Assembly (NCBI RefSeq): GCF_030811655.1
Contig: NZ_JAUSRE010000002.1
Coordinates: 62,001 to 126,000, forward strand
DNA length: 64,000 nucleotides
Direction: 5' to 3'
Source: Pseudarthrobacter enclensis
GTDB taxonomy: Bacteria > Actinomycetota > Actinomycetes > Actinomycetales > Micrococcaceae
The translations under genes and the position numbers were made by a program. Of this stretch, positions 52,681 to 61,875 are shown piece after piece; position 1 is the first letter of the stretch, and each line of letters begins with the position of its first letter. The notes beneath the pieces were generated by a model. That model made no database searches, was not told the DNA's origin, and was given only the letters and a program-made list of their open reading frames with translations.

Positions 52681-53810
52681 AGCCGAACCTCCCTTTGCTC
52701 CACAGCCGACTGGTAGCACGCGTCGATGATCTGTGCCCGGTAGAACGCCAGGGATCCGTCATGCCTGGCCCATTCCGGTGGGCCGCCGCGGACTGCGGTG
52801 ACAAAATCCTCCACCACCGCATCATGCGCACGGCCCGGCAGGACAGGGGGCAGGTAGTCCGCGGATTCACCATCCCGGTCGGTGAACACCCGCAGCTGGC
52901 CCACCGGGGGGAATGGTGCCCCGTGCGCCCTGAGTTCGGCTCCGCCGTCGGTCCCGTACACCGTGAAGTCCAGCTGGTCGTCTGTCTCCCGGTAGGCGGC
53001 CCAGCTGGCCTCCACCAGGAGTGTGGCGCCCCCCTCCAGCCGGAGGAACGCCGAGGCAAAGTCTTCCACTTCGAACGCGTGACTGGACGCCTGGGCCGTG
53101 AACCGGCTTCCGCCGCCCCGTCCGCGAGGCCCCAGCTCGGAGTGGGTGGCCGCGGAAACTGCCACCACCCTGGGCTCGCCCAGGAGGTACAGGGCGAAGT
53201 CGAGCACGTGGACGCCGATGTCAGCCAGCGGGCCGCCGCCGGCCAGCTCCGGGTTGGTGAACCAACTGCCCAGCGTGGGAATGCCGGAACGCCGCAGCCA
53301 CGAAGCCTTCGCATAGTAGGGCCGGCCCAGTCCGCCGCCGTCGATCACTTCCTTGAGCGCCTTGATATCGCCGCGGCGGCGGTGGTTGAAGGCAACGTCC
53401 AGGACGCGGCCGGCCTTGCGGGCAGCGTCCACCATGGCCCGGCCCTCCGCGGCGTTGCGTGCAATGGGCTTCTCGCTGAGGACGTGGATTCCCCGTTCCA
53501 GGGCGGCGATGGCGATGGGTGCATGCAGGAAGGTAGGCACTGCCACGCTCACCGCATCCAGGCCGCCGTGGTCCAGCATGTCCTGCCAGTCGGCGAAGGC
53601 ATTCGGGATGGAATACTCGGCCTGCAGGGAGTTCCGGAGTTCCTGCTCCATTCCTGCCACTGAGGCAATCCGAACGCCGGGAAGGCCGGAGTAGGCCTTC
53701 AGGTGCTGCTGCCCGGCCCACCCGATGCCCACGACGCCCACCCGTAACTCCTGGTCAGGGGACTCTCCTGGCGTGGGCGGCTGCTGGCCGCGGAACTGAT
53801 CGCTGGTCAA
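52677..53810 (-). CDS. Gfo/Idh/MocA-family oxidoreductase
   Basis: A 377-residue NAD(P)-dependent sugar-type oxidoreductase starting with TTG after GAGGTAG. The Rossmann motif is [17 protein letters not shown], followed by the signature [19 protein letters not shown] with the catalytic EKP lysine, then [19 protein letters not shown]. It is coupled to the ThuA gene, a pairing known from ThuAB of trehalose and sucrose oxidation. No sugar ABC transporter is adjacent in the window, so the substrate is open. Confidence 0.9.
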   Translation of the reverse strand: MTSDQFRGQQPPTPGESPDQELRVGVVGIGWAGQQHLKAYSGLPGVRIASVAGMEQELRNSLQAEYSIPNAFADWQDMLDHGGLDAVSVAVPTFLHAPIAIAALERGIHVLSEKPIARNAAEGRAMVDAARKAGRVLDVAFNHRRRGDIKALKEVIDGGGLGRPYYAKASWLRRSGIPTLGSWFTNPELAGGGPLADIGVHVLDFALYLLGEPRVVAVSAATHSELGPRGRGGGSRFTAQASSHAFEVEDFASAFLRLEGGATLLVEASWAAYRETDDQLDFTVYGTDGGAELRAHGAPFPPVGQLRVFTDRDGESADYLPPVLPGRAHDAVVEDFVTAVRGGPPEWARHDGSLAFYRAQIIDACYQSAVEQREVRL

Positions 53811-53968
53811 AGGGCTACCTCTTCCTTGCAGGCTGGTCCGTCGGCGTCGTCACGTGGAGCATTCTTTCCGCCAGGCCTCTGCACGCCGCCCGCGCGAACC
53901 CGCGGTTCCGTCCCGGGCGCTCCCGCAAAAGCATGCCTGGCGTGACGGATCCGTACCCGGCATTCCGC

Positions 53969-54051
53969 GAAACATGCAATTAACCTGCGCGCCGGACAAC
54001 GGAAATGTGTTTTTGGCTAATCTGATGCAACAAGGTTTACTCATAGCTAAC
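53969..54051 (+). promoter_or_regulatory. Nitrogen-type half-sites and promoter region of glnT
   Basis: GAAAC-N6-TTAAC (53969-53984) equals two half-sites of the actinobacterial GlnR box, set 11 bp apart. TTTAC-N6-CTAAC (54036-54051) repeats the spacing nearer the gene. TAATCT (54018-54023) is a possible -10. The same GAAAC-N6-TTAAC pair recurs before amt. Nothing else is evident in 53811-54075. Confidence 0.5.
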
Positions 54052-54075
54052 GCCCACCCGGACAGGAATGTTTCG

Positions 54076-55476
54076 ATGACCAGTGTCGCAACCCCTGCTG
54101 TAACCCCCGCCCCCGGCCTTGCCGGGCAGGCGCCGTCATCGCTGGCGGAAAGCATCACCCTGGCGGACATCGCCCGGGCCCATGACGTCCGCTTCCTCCT
54201 GGCCACCTTCGTGGACATGACCGGCAAGCCCTGCGCCAAGCTGGTCCCCGTCGAAGCCGCCGGCGAACTCGAAGCAGGCGCCATGGGCTTCGCAGGCTAC
54301 GCCGCCGGCCTCATCGGCCAGAAGCCGCAGGACGGGGACCTGATCGCTGTCCCCGACCTCTCCTCGTTCACCCCGGTCCCCTTCATCAGGGAGGGCCTGG
54401 CCATCATCCACTGCGACCCGCACGTGGACGGCAAACCGTGGCCCTACGCCCCGCGCGTCATCCTCAAGAATGCGCTGGCCCGCCTGGCGGACAAGGGTAT
54501 GCAGGCAAAGGTCGGCGCCGAGGTGGAGTACTTCCTGGTAAAGAAGAACGACGACGGGACGCTGAGTACCGCCGATACCCGGGACGATTCGCCCCGCCCC
54601 TGCTACGACGCCCGCGGCGTCACCCGGATGTACGAACACCTCACGTCCATCAGCGACGCGATGAATTCGCTGGGATGGGGCAACTACGCCAACGACCATG
54701 AGGACGCCGCCGGCCAGTTCGAGCAGAACTTCAACTACGCGGACGCCCTCACCACCGCGGACCGGGTTGTCTCGCTCCGCTACATCCTGAACATCCTGGC
54801 CGAGCAGCGCGGGATGACGGCCACGTTCATGCCCAAGCCGTTCACGGACCGCACAGGCACCGGGCTGCACTTCCACTTGTCCCTGTGGTCGGGTGCGGAT
54901 GCGCTGTTCCCGGCGGGGGAGGGAACGGACGACGACGAACGCGGCCTTGGGCTCTCCAGCCTCGCCTATTCCTTCATTGGCGGCATCCTGGACCACGCAC
55001 CGGCGCTCCAGGCCTTCCTGGCTCCGACAGTCAACTCCTACAAGCGCTCCGGCGCCACCACCAGCTCCTCCGGTGCCACCTGGTCGCCGCGGAAGGCATC
55101 CTTTGGCGGCAACGACCGCACCCACATGATCCGCGTGCCGGACAGCAAGCGGATCGAGCTGCGCTCCGGCGACGGGTCGGCCAACCCGTACCTTGCCATC
55201 GCCACCGCCATCACGGCCGGCCTGGATGGGGTGGAGAAGTCCCTCGACCCGGGGCCGCCGTCCGGGCCGGGGGAGTCCAAGCCGGACGCGCACCTGCTTC
55301 CCGCCACGCTGCTGCACGCCGTTGAGGCGCTCCGGAAGGACCCCGTGATCCTGGCCAGCCTCAGCGGCGACCCCGACATCGGGACCTACTACTCGGACGC
55401 CAAAGAAGAGGAATTCCTCAGCTGGCACAACCAGGTCAGCGACTGGGAAATCCGAACCTATTTGACCTCCATCTGA
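54076..55476 (+). CDS. glnT: Type III glutamine synthetase or gamma-glutamylmethylamide synthetase
   Basis: A 466-residue glutamine-synthetase fold. VRFLLATFVDMTGKPCAKLV lies in the N-terminal beta-grasp domain, then GAEVEYFLV and AAGQFEQNFNYADALTTADRV (metal-binding glutamates), GTGLHFHLSLW (ammonia/ATP site) and RIELRSGDGSANPYLAIA. AGGA lies upstream of the ATG at 54076. This GlnT class includes both glutamine synthetases and GmaS, which ligates methylamine to glutamate. The following glxBCD-type genes fit either role. Confidence 0.88.
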   Translation: MTSVATPAVTPAPGLAGQAPSSLAESITLADIARAHDVRFLLATFVDMTGKPCAKLVPVEAAGELEAGAMGFAGYAAGLIGQKPQDGDLIAVPDLSSFTPVPFIREGLAIIHCDPHVDGKPWPYAPRVILKNALARLADKGMQAKVGAEVEYFLVKKNDDGTLSTADTRDDSPRPCYDARGVTRMYEHLTSISDAMNSLGWGNYANDHEDAAGQFEQNFNYADALTTADRVVSLRYILNILAEQRGMTATFMPKPFTDRTGTGLHFHLSLWSGADALFPAGEGTDDDERGLGLSSLAYSFIGGILDHAPALQAFLAPTVNSYKRSGATTSSSGATWSPRKASFGGNDRTHMIRVPDSKRIELRSGDGSANPYLAIATAITAGLDGVEKSLDPGPPSGPGESKPDAHLLPATLLHAVEALRKDPVILASLSGDPDIGTYYSDAKEEEFLSWHNQVSDWEIRTYLTSI

Positions 55477-55503
55477 TCCCTGCGAAAGTAAAGGACTCCC
55501 ACC

Positions 55504-56412
55504 ATGTGCGGAATCGCCGCGCTGCAGCTGCGCAACCCCTCGCTGCACCCCCGGATGGGCAGCCTGCTGTCCTCGATGCTCTGCCAGATCGTGGACCGCG
55601 GACCCGACTCCGCCGGCCTCGCCGTCTACAACACCCCCGGCCTGGTCTCCCCGGGCACGTCCACCCTGAGCCTGGTCGGCAAAGACCAGGGAATTACGAC
55701 GGCGGACATCACCTCGGGCGTCGCGGCGCTCCTTCCGTCTGATGCCCAGGCAGCCGCGCAGGTGGTGGGGGACACCACACTGGTGAGCGCCGCCGTCGGT
55801 ACCGACCTACTGGTGAAGGCCGTCAGCGAAACGCTGCCCGGATCCACCATCATTGGCCGCGGCGAACATGTGGCGGTGATGAAGAGCGTGGGCCACCCGA
55901 TGGAGATCGCCGCAGGGCACGGACTGGAGGCCATGGCCGGCAGCCAGGGCCTGTCCCACACCCGGATGGCCACCGAATCGGCCGTTACTGCCGGAGGCTC
56001 GCACCCCTTCTCCGTGGCCGACGACCTCTGCCTGGTGCACAACGGCTCCTTCTCCAACCACGCCACGGTCCGGCGGAACCTCAAGCGCGAAGGCGTGGTC
56101 TTCGACTCCGAGAACGACACCGAGGTGGGTGCCCGCTACGTCGCCTCCCGCCTGCAGCTGGGCGACACCCTCGAAGAGGCCCTGGTGAACCTGGGCAAGG
56201 TCCTGGACGGCTTCTACACCCTGGTGGTCACCACCGCCGACAGCATGGCCGTGGTCCGCGACCCCATCGCCTGCAAGCCCGCCATCATCGCCGAAACCGA
56301 CGACTACGTGGCCATGGCCTCCGAATACCGTGCCCTGGCGGCCCTGCCCGGCATTGACAACGCCCGCATCTTTGAACCGGAACCCGGAAAGGTCTACACA
56401 TGGTCACTCTGA
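55504..56412 (+). CDS. glxB: Class II glutamine amidotransferase subunit (GlxB/MgsA type)
   Basis: A 302-residue protein beginning MCGIAALQ, with Cys2 as the glutamine-hydrolysing nucleophile after Met removal. SHTRMATESAVTAGGSHPF and CLVHNGSFSNH are the other conserved loops of Ntn amidotransferases. It corresponds to the first domain of glutamate synthase as a separate subunit. Its end overlaps the next gene by 13 bp. It should form a complex with the two following products. Confidence 0.92.
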   Translation: MCGIAALQLRNPSLHPRMGSLLSSMLCQIVDRGPDSAGLAVYNTPGLVSPGTSTLSLVGKDQGITTADITSGVAALLPSDAQAAAQVVGDTTLVSAAVGTDLLVKAVSETLPGSTIIGRGEHVAVMKSVGHPMEIAAGHGLEAMAGSQGLSHTRMATESAVTAGGSHPFSVADDLCLVHNGSFSNHATVRRNLKREGVVFDSENDTEVGARYVASRLQLGDTLEEALVNLGKVLDGFYTLVVTTADSMAVVRDPIACKPAIIAETDDYVAMASEYRALAALPGIDNARIFEPEPGKVYTWSL

Positions 56413-57122
56413 CAGCCCCCGAAGCCACTGCCCGCGCACTGGACGGCCCCACCGTCGTCGACCTCGCCGGAGCCCCGGTCCGCGACCTGAACCAGGCCCT
56501 GCACCAGGCCGCCGACGGCCAGTCCTGGACCATCACCAACCCCGGCGGCAAGCACAGCCTGGCCGTCGGCATCAACTCCGACGTCTCGGTCACCATCGAA
56601 GGCCATGCCGGCTACTACGCAGCCGGGATGCACCAAAAAGGGACAGTGAAGATCACCGGAAACGCCGGCGTCGGGCTCGCCGAGAACATCATGTCCGGCA
56701 CCGTCCACGTCGAGGGCGACGCCTCCCAGTCCGCGGCCGCCACCGGCCACGGCGGCCTGGTGGTCATCGACGGCAACGCGGGCGCCCGCTGCGGGATCTC
56801 CATGAAGGGCGTGGACATCGTGGTGGGCGGCAACATCGGCCACATGTCCGCGTTCATGGCCCAGGCCGGGCGGCTGGTGGTCTGCGGCGATGCGGGTGAT
56901 GCCCTGGGCGACTCCATCTACGAGGCCCGCATCTACGTCAAGGGCAGTGTCGCTTCGTTGGGCGCCGACTGCATCGAAAAGCCGCTGAAAGCCGAGCACC
57001 TGGCCGAGCTCGCGGACCTGCTGGCCGCCGCGGGCCGCACCGACAACCCGGCCGATTTCAAGCGCTACGGCTCCGCCCGGAACCTCTACCACTTCCACGT
57101 CGACAACTCGACTGCCTACTAG
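56400..57122 (+). CDS. glxC: GXGXG-domain subunit (GlxC/MgsB type)
   Basis: A 240-residue right-handed beta-helix protein. Repeats such as GKHSLAVGI, GHAGYYAAGM, GNAGVGLAENIMSG, GDASQSAAATGHGG and GNAGARCGISMKG show the GXGXG pattern of the C-terminal domain of glutamate synthase, here as its own chain. It is structural, bridging the amidotransferase and FMN subunits. Overlap with glxB and an 10-nt gap to glxD indicate one transcript. Confidence 0.92.
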   Translation: MVTLTAPEATARALDGPTVVDLAGAPVRDLNQALHQAADGQSWTITNPGGKHSLAVGINSDVSVTIEGHAGYYAAGMHQKGTVKITGNAGVGLAENIMSGTVHVEGDASQSAAATGHGGLVVIDGNAGARCGISMKGVDIVVGGNIGHMSAFMAQAGRLVVCGDAGDALGDSIYEARIYVKGSVASLGADCIEKPLKAEHLAELADLLAAAGRTDNPADFKRYGSARNLYHFHVDNSTAY

Positions 57123-57132
57123 GAGGCCCCCA

Positions 57133-58509
57133 ATGACCATCACCTCCATTCCGGTTCCTGCCCAGGCTCCCGCCGCAGCACCCGCAAACATCGCTGAGCT
57201 GGGCCTGCGCGAGTCAGCCACCTTCGACCGCGCCACCATCGCCGACATCCAGCGCGCCGCGGCCACCGGTGTCTACGACATCCGCGGCTGGGGCGCCAAG
57301 CGCAAGGTCCCGCACTTTGATGACCTGCTCTTCCTCGGCGCCTCCATGTCCCGCTACCCGCTGGAGGGCTACCGCGAAAAGTGCGATACCGACGTCGTCC
57401 TCGGCGACCGGTATGCCAGCAGGCCGCTGCACCTGGCCACGCCGGTGACCATCGCCGGCATGAGCTTCGGCGCGCTGTCAGCCAACGCCAAGGAAGCGCT
57501 GGGCCGCGGCGCGTCAGAGGTGGGCACCTCCACCACCACGGGCGACGGCGGCATGACCCCTGAGGAGCGCGGCCAGTCCAAGCACCTGGTGTACCAGTAC
57601 CTGCCCTCCCGCTACGGCATGAACCCGGACGACCTCCGCAAGGCGGACGCCATTGAAATCGTGCTGGGCCAGGGCGCCAAACCCGGCGGCGGCGGCATGC
57701 TGCTGGGCCAGAAAATCACCGAACGGGTGGCCGGGATGCGCACCCTGCCGGTGGGCATCGACCAGCGCTCCGCCAGCCGGCACCCGGACTGGACCGGCCC
57801 GGACGACCTCGAGATCAAGATCGGCGAACTGCGCGAAATCACCGACTGGAAGACCCCCATCTACGTCAAAATCGGTGCCTCACGCCCGTACTACGACACC
57901 GCCCTGGCCGTGAAGTCCGGCGCCGACGTGGTGGTGCTGGACGGCATGCAGGGGGGCACCGCGGCCACCCAGCAGGTGTTCATCGAGAACGTCGGCATCC
58001 CCACCCTCGCCGCCATCCCGCAGGCCGTCCAGGCGCTGCAGGAACTCGGAATGCACCGCAAGGTCCAGCTCATCGTCTCCGGCGGAATCCGCACCGGCGC
58101 CGACGTCGCCAAGGCCATGGCCCTGGGCGCGGACGCCGTCGCCATCGGAACCGCCGCGCTGATCGCCCTGGGCGACAACGACCCCCGCTACGCCGCCGAA
58201 TACTCGGCCCTGGGCTCCGCCGCCGGTTTCTACGACGACTTCCAGGACGGCCGCGACCCCGCCGGCATCACCACCCAGGACCCCGAACTCTCCTCCCGCC
58301 TGGACCCGGTGGCGGCGGGACGCCGCCTGGCCAACTACCTCCGCGTACTCACTATGGAAGCCCAGACCATCGCCCGGGCCTGCGGAAAGTCGCACCTGCA
58401 CAACCTCGAGCCGGAAGACCTGGTGGCGCTGACCATCGAGGCCTCCGCCATGGCCCGGGTGCCGCTGGCCGGGACCAGCTGGATCCCCGGAGTGCGGGGG
58501 AGCTTCTGA
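57133..58509 (+). CDS. glxD: FMN-binding glutamate synthase-like subunit (GlxD/MgsC type)
   Basis: A 458-residue FMN protein. HLATPVTIAGMSFGALSANAKEALGRGASEVGTSTTTGDGGM is the FMN and 2-oxoglutarate region, QGAKPGGGGMLLGQKI is strongly conserved, and VVLDGMQGGTAATQQVFIENVGIPTLAAI with VSGGIRTGADVAKAMALGADAVAIG binds the phosphate. The 3Fe-4S cysteines of full glutamate synthase are largely absent. With glxB and glxC it makes a split enzyme that yields glutamate or N-methylglutamate. Confidence 0.92.
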   Translation: MTITSIPVPAQAPAAAPANIAELGLRESATFDRATIADIQRAAATGVYDIRGWGAKRKVPHFDDLLFLGASMSRYPLEGYREKCDTDVVLGDRYASRPLHLATPVTIAGMSFGALSANAKEALGRGASEVGTSTTTGDGGMTPEERGQSKHLVYQYLPSRYGMNPDDLRKADAIEIVLGQGAKPGGGGMLLGQKITERVAGMRTLPVGIDQRSASRHPDWTGPDDLEIKIGELREITDWKTPIYVKIGASRPYYDTALAVKSGADVVVLDGMQGGTAATQQVFIENVGIPTLAAIPQAVQALQELGMHRKVQLIVSGGIRTGADVAKAMALGADAVAIGTAALIALGDNDPRYAAEYSALGSAAGFYDDFQDGRDPAGITTQDPELSSRLDPVAAGRRLANYLRVLTMEAQTIARACGKSHLHNLEPEDLVALTIEASAMARVPLAGTSWIPGVRGSF

Positions 58510-59663
58510 TGGCGGAGTCCTCGGACTATGTGGTGGTGGGCGCCGGCCTGGCCGGTGCCGCCACAGCCTGGCAGCTCGCCGCCGGCGGCCACCAGGTCAC
58601 CCTCCTGGAACGTGACATCCCGGCGGCGCACGACGGCAGCTCGCACGGCTCCGCCCGGATCTTCCGCTACGCCTACCCGGACCCCTTCTACACCCAGGCG
58701 GTCCAGGATTCGAAGGCGCTCTGGGACGGGCTCGCCCTGGAAGCCGGCAAGGATCTGATCACCCCCGTCGGCGCCGTTGACTATGGCCCGAAGCGCAACC
58801 CGGCGCAGCTCGCTGACGTATTGGCCGGCGCCGGCGTGGACCACGAGCTGCTGTCCGCCGCCGAGGCCCGGTCCCGCTGGCCCCAGATCGCATTCGACAC
58901 CGAGGTCCTCTGGCACCCCGGTGCAGGCGTGATCGAGGCCGAAACGTCCGTCAATGCCATGGTGGCGCTCGCGGTCCGGAACGGTGCGAAGGTCCTGACC
59001 GGCTGGCGCCTGGAGCGGGTGGAACGGCTGGGGGGCGCCGGCTACCGGCTGCATTCCTCCACCAGGGAAACGCTCGACGCCGGCAACCTGGTGGTCAGCG
59101 CCGGCGGCTGGCTGCCGCAGCTGCTGGAGTCCCTGCCGCTCCCGGCCGGGTTCCTGGCCGCCCTCCCGGAATTCACTGTGCGCCAGGAGCAGGCCTTCCA
59201 CTTCCGCTACCGGGAGGACTCCGGCTTTTCCGGCGCCAGCTGGCCCACCTTCATCCATAAAGCTCCGGATATCCAGGCCTACGGGCTTCCCGGCGGCCGC
59301 GACGCGGGCTTCGCCGGCCAGAAGGTGGCCGAATACAACGGCGGCCCGCGGATCCGTTCCGCGGCAGCCCAAACCGGTGTGGTGGATCCGGCCAACCGCA
59401 CCCGCGTGGTGGACTACGTCCGCCGCCACCTGCCAGGCCTGGACCCGGAACCCTACGCCGAAACCACGTGCCTGTTCACCAACACCCCCAACGAGGACTT
59501 CCTCATCGACCGGGCCGACAACCTCACCATCGTCTCGCCGTGCTCCGGTCATGGGGCCAAGTTCGCGCCCCTGATCGGGCAGTGGGCCGCGGACCTGGCC
59601 ACCGGCAACGCGACAGTTCCGGGCAGGTTCCGCAGCGCATCGACCGCAGCATTGACCTCATAG
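58509..59663 (+). CDS. Monomeric sarcosine oxidase/N-methylamino acid oxidase-like flavoprotein
   Basis: A 384-residue FAD oxidase of the MSOX/MTOX group. YVVVGAGLAGAATAWQLA binds FAD, GSSHGSARIFRYAYPDPFY is the family loop with the basic residues near the flavin, and Cys345 in SPCSGHGAKFAPLIG matches the position that links FAD covalently. The ATG shares one base with the glxD stop. Family members oxidise the N-methyl group of sarcosine, N-methyltryptophan or N-methylglutamate-like compounds. The link to the glx genes makes N-methylglutamate a good candidate. Confidence 0.88.
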   Translation: MAESSDYVVVGAGLAGAATAWQLAAGGHQVTLLERDIPAAHDGSSHGSARIFRYAYPDPFYTQAVQDSKALWDGLALEAGKDLITPVGAVDYGPKRNPAQLADVLAGAGVDHELLSAAEARSRWPQIAFDTEVLWHPGAGVIEAETSVNAMVALAVRNGAKVLTGWRLERVERLGGAGYRLHSSTRETLDAGNLVVSAGGWLPQLLESLPLPAGFLAALPEFTVRQEQAFHFRYREDSGFSGASWPTFIHKAPDIQAYGLPGGRDAGFAGQKVAEYNGGPRIRSAAAQTGVVDPANRTRVVDYVRRHLPGLDPEPYAETTCLFTNTPNEDFLIDRADNLTIVSPCSGHGAKFAPLIGQWAADLATGNATVPGRFRSASTAALTS

Positions 59664-59674
59664 AACGGATCCCC

Positions 59675-60952
59675 GTGAGCTTTTCCCAGACAGCACCCGT
59701 GCTGCCCGTGGTACCCGCCGGCGCACCTACCGTTGCCGGCCTCCTCAAGGACATTTCCGACGTCGGGCGCGACACCAGCCGCGGGGGATACTCCCGCCCG
59801 GTGTTCTCCACAGCCGAGGCGGACCTTCGCACCTGGTTCATCGAACAGGCCGGCCGGCGCGGGCTGGACGTGCACACGGACGCCAACGGGATCATCTGGG
59901 CCTGGTGGGACACTGCCGCCGGAGTGCGGACGGACGCCGTCGCCACCGGCAGCCACCTCGATTCCGTCCCCGGCGGCGGCGAGTACGACGGCCCGCTCGG
60001 CGTCGCGTCGGCGCTGGTCGCCGTCGACCTCCTCAAGGCCAGGAATTTCCGGCCGCGGCGCCCGTTGGCGCTCGCCGTGTTCCCTGAAGAGGAGGGTTCC
60101 CGGTTCGGTGTGGCCTGCCTCGGCTCCAGGCTCCTGACCGGGGAACTGAACGCCGACAAGGCCCGCAACCTCAAGGATCCCGACGGCAACACCTATGCGG
60201 ACGTTGCCGCCGCGAACGGCCAGGACCCGCGATTCATCGGCGCCGACTATGAGGCCCTGCAGCAGCTGGGGATGTTCGTGGAACTGCACGTGGAGCAGGG
60301 GAGGGGGCTGATCGACCTCAACCAGCCCGTGGCCATCGGCTCGTCCATCCTGGGGCACGGCCGCTGGAAGCTGGGCATCGCGGGGGAGGGGAACCACGCC
60401 GGCACCACGCTTATGAAGGACCGCCGGGACCCGATGATCGCGGCCGCCAAGGTGGTGGTGTCCATCCGGGACACGGCCCGCAAGTACAAGGACGCCCGTG
60501 CCACTGTGGGCCGCGTGCAGCCAGTTCCCGGTGGCACCAACGTCATCGCCTCCCGGGTGGACCTGTGGATCGACGTCCGGCACCCGGAAGACTCGGTGAC
60601 TGCGGCTCTCGTGGAGGCCATCGGGTTGAACGCCCAGGTCCTCGCCGCCGAGGAAGGCTGCACGGCGGTCCTGGGCGCGGAGTCGCTCAGCCCCACAGTG
60701 CATTTCGACGCCGGCCTCCGGGACCGTCTGCAAAAGCTGCTGCCTTCCGCGCCGGTGCTGGACACCGGAGCAGGCCACGACGCCGGGGTGCTCGCGGCGC
60801 ACCTGCCCACCGCCATGCTGTTCGTCCGCAACCCCACCGGCATCTCGCACTCGCCGGACGAACTCGTCGAGGACAGGGACGCCGAAGCCGGGGCACTCGC
60901 CCTGGCGGACTCCCTCGCCGGGCTGCTTGGTGAGGCGGGGACCCTTGGCTAG
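59675..60952 (+). CDS. Zn-dependent amidohydrolase of the carbamoylase/allantoate family
   Basis: A 425-residue M20-type enzyme from the GTG at 59675. Metal-binding motifs are visible in order: ATGSHLDSVPGGGEYDGPLGV (His and Asp), FPEEEGSRFG (two Glu), FVELHVEQG (His) and the C-terminal GAGHDAGVL. The dimerisation domain carries GNHAGTTLMKDRRDPM. It hydrolyses N-carbamoyl-amino acids, allantoate or similar amides, releasing ammonia. It follows the oxidase by 11 nt in one operon; the substrate is unknown. Confidence 0.9.
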   Translation: MSFSQTAPVLPVVPAGAPTVAGLLKDISDVGRDTSRGGYSRPVFSTAEADLRTWFIEQAGRRGLDVHTDANGIIWAWWDTAAGVRTDAVATGSHLDSVPGGGEYDGPLGVASALVAVDLLKARNFRPRRPLALAVFPEEEGSRFGVACLGSRLLTGELNADKARNLKDPDGNTYADVAAANGQDPRFIGADYEALQQLGMFVELHVEQGRGLIDLNQPVAIGSSILGHGRWKLGIAGEGNHAGTTLMKDRRDPMIAAAKVVVSIRDTARKYKDARATVGRVQPVPGGTNVIASRVDLWIDVRHPEDSVTAALVEAIGLNAQVLAAEEGCTAVLGAESLSPTVHFDAGLRDRLQKLLPSAPVLDTGAGHDAGVLAAHLPTAMLFVRNPTGISHSPDELVEDRDAEAGALALADSLAGLLGEAGTLG

Positions 60953-60992
60953 CGCCGTCGTCGTACGCGGCACCTCCCGCGGGCCGCCTAAG

Positions 60993-61625
60993 ATGGCTGA
61001 CATGACCGAACAGGCCGGAGACCGCGGCGACGACGTGAGCCGCGACCAGGAAACCGGACAGCCGGCCGGCCGGCTGGAGCAGGTCATCGCGGCGCAGGTG
61101 CGGCACTACCGCACCACGCAGGGTTTTTCCTCGGCCGAACTCGCGGCCCGCACAGGCATCTCCAAAGCGATGATTTCCCGCGTCGAAACCGCCACCACCT
61201 CCTGTTCCCTGACTACGCTGCAGCGGCTGGCGGACGGCCTGAAGGTTCCCGTTACGGCACTGTTCCGCGGGGCTGACACGGACCGGGACGCTACGTTCAC
61301 CAAGAGCGGGCAGGGCAGCCTCACCGTCCGCAGCGGCACCCAGCACGGCCACGAATACCGCGTGCTGGGCACCCTCAAAGGCCGCACGGACGCGCTGGAG
61401 CCCACGCTGGTGACCCTCACGGACGCCAGCGACGTGTTTCCACTGTTCCAGCACCCCGGCACCGAATTCATCTACATGCTCGCCGGGAAGATGGTGTACG
61501 GCCACGGCTCCTACGAGTACGCCATGGAGCCCGGAGACTCACTGCTGCTCGATGGCGAAGGCCCGCACGGCCCGCTGGAGCTGCTGGACCTTCCCATCCA
61601 GTTCCTAGCGGTCTCCGCCAAATAG
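60993..61625 (+). CDS. XRE-family regulator with cupin domain
   Basis: About 210 residues; the ATG at 60993 or the one three codons later can be the start. The helix-turn-helix FSSAELAARTGISKAMISRVETATTSCSLTTLQRLADGLKVPV is followed by a cupin (PLFQHPGTEFIYMLAGKMVYGHGSYEYAMEPGDSLLLDGEGPHGP). Such HTH-cupin proteins sense small ligands such as amines, amino acids or their aldehydes, and usually regulate the operon they end. It follows the amidase by 40 nt and likely controls the glnT-glx cluster. Confidence 0.88.
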   Translation: MADMTEQAGDRGDDVSRDQETGQPAGRLEQVIAAQVRHYRTTQGFSSAELAARTGISKAMISRVETATTSCSLTTLQRLADGLKVPVTALFRGADTDRDATFTKSGQGSLTVRSGTQHGHEYRVLGTLKGRTDALEPTLVTLTDASDVFPLFQHPGTEFIYMLAGKMVYGHGSYEYAMEPGDSLLLDGEGPHGPLELLDLPIQFLAVSAK

Positions 61626-61701
61626 CGCCGCCCGTAACGGGTGGCTCCTGCAGTAACTTCCTGCGTGCTGCGGGACTCCTGAAACTCGCCTGCGGATGAC
61701 C

Positions 61702-61754
61702 GAAACGATCATTTAACACACCGGAAACCCACCCGGGAATTGCCGCCATACAGT
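61702..61754 (+). promoter_or_regulatory. GlnR-like box upstream of amt
   Basis: GAAAC-N6-TTAAC-N6-GAAAC (61702-61728) gives three of the four half-sites of the GlnR consensus (GTnAC-N6-GAAAC, twice) in exact 11-bp register. TACAGT at 61749-61754 is a possible -10; the box would then centre near -46, right for activation. Nothing else is visible in 61626-61875. Confidence 0.65.
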
Positions 61755-61875
61755 TGGAATCAGACGGCAACAGCCGCCCCTCCCGCTGAACGTGGTTTCT
61801 CCGGCCACGTCCCTCCGCAGAGCGGCTCTGACGGCAAACGACCGTTCTCTCTTCGCATCACGAAAGGGGTTTCCC

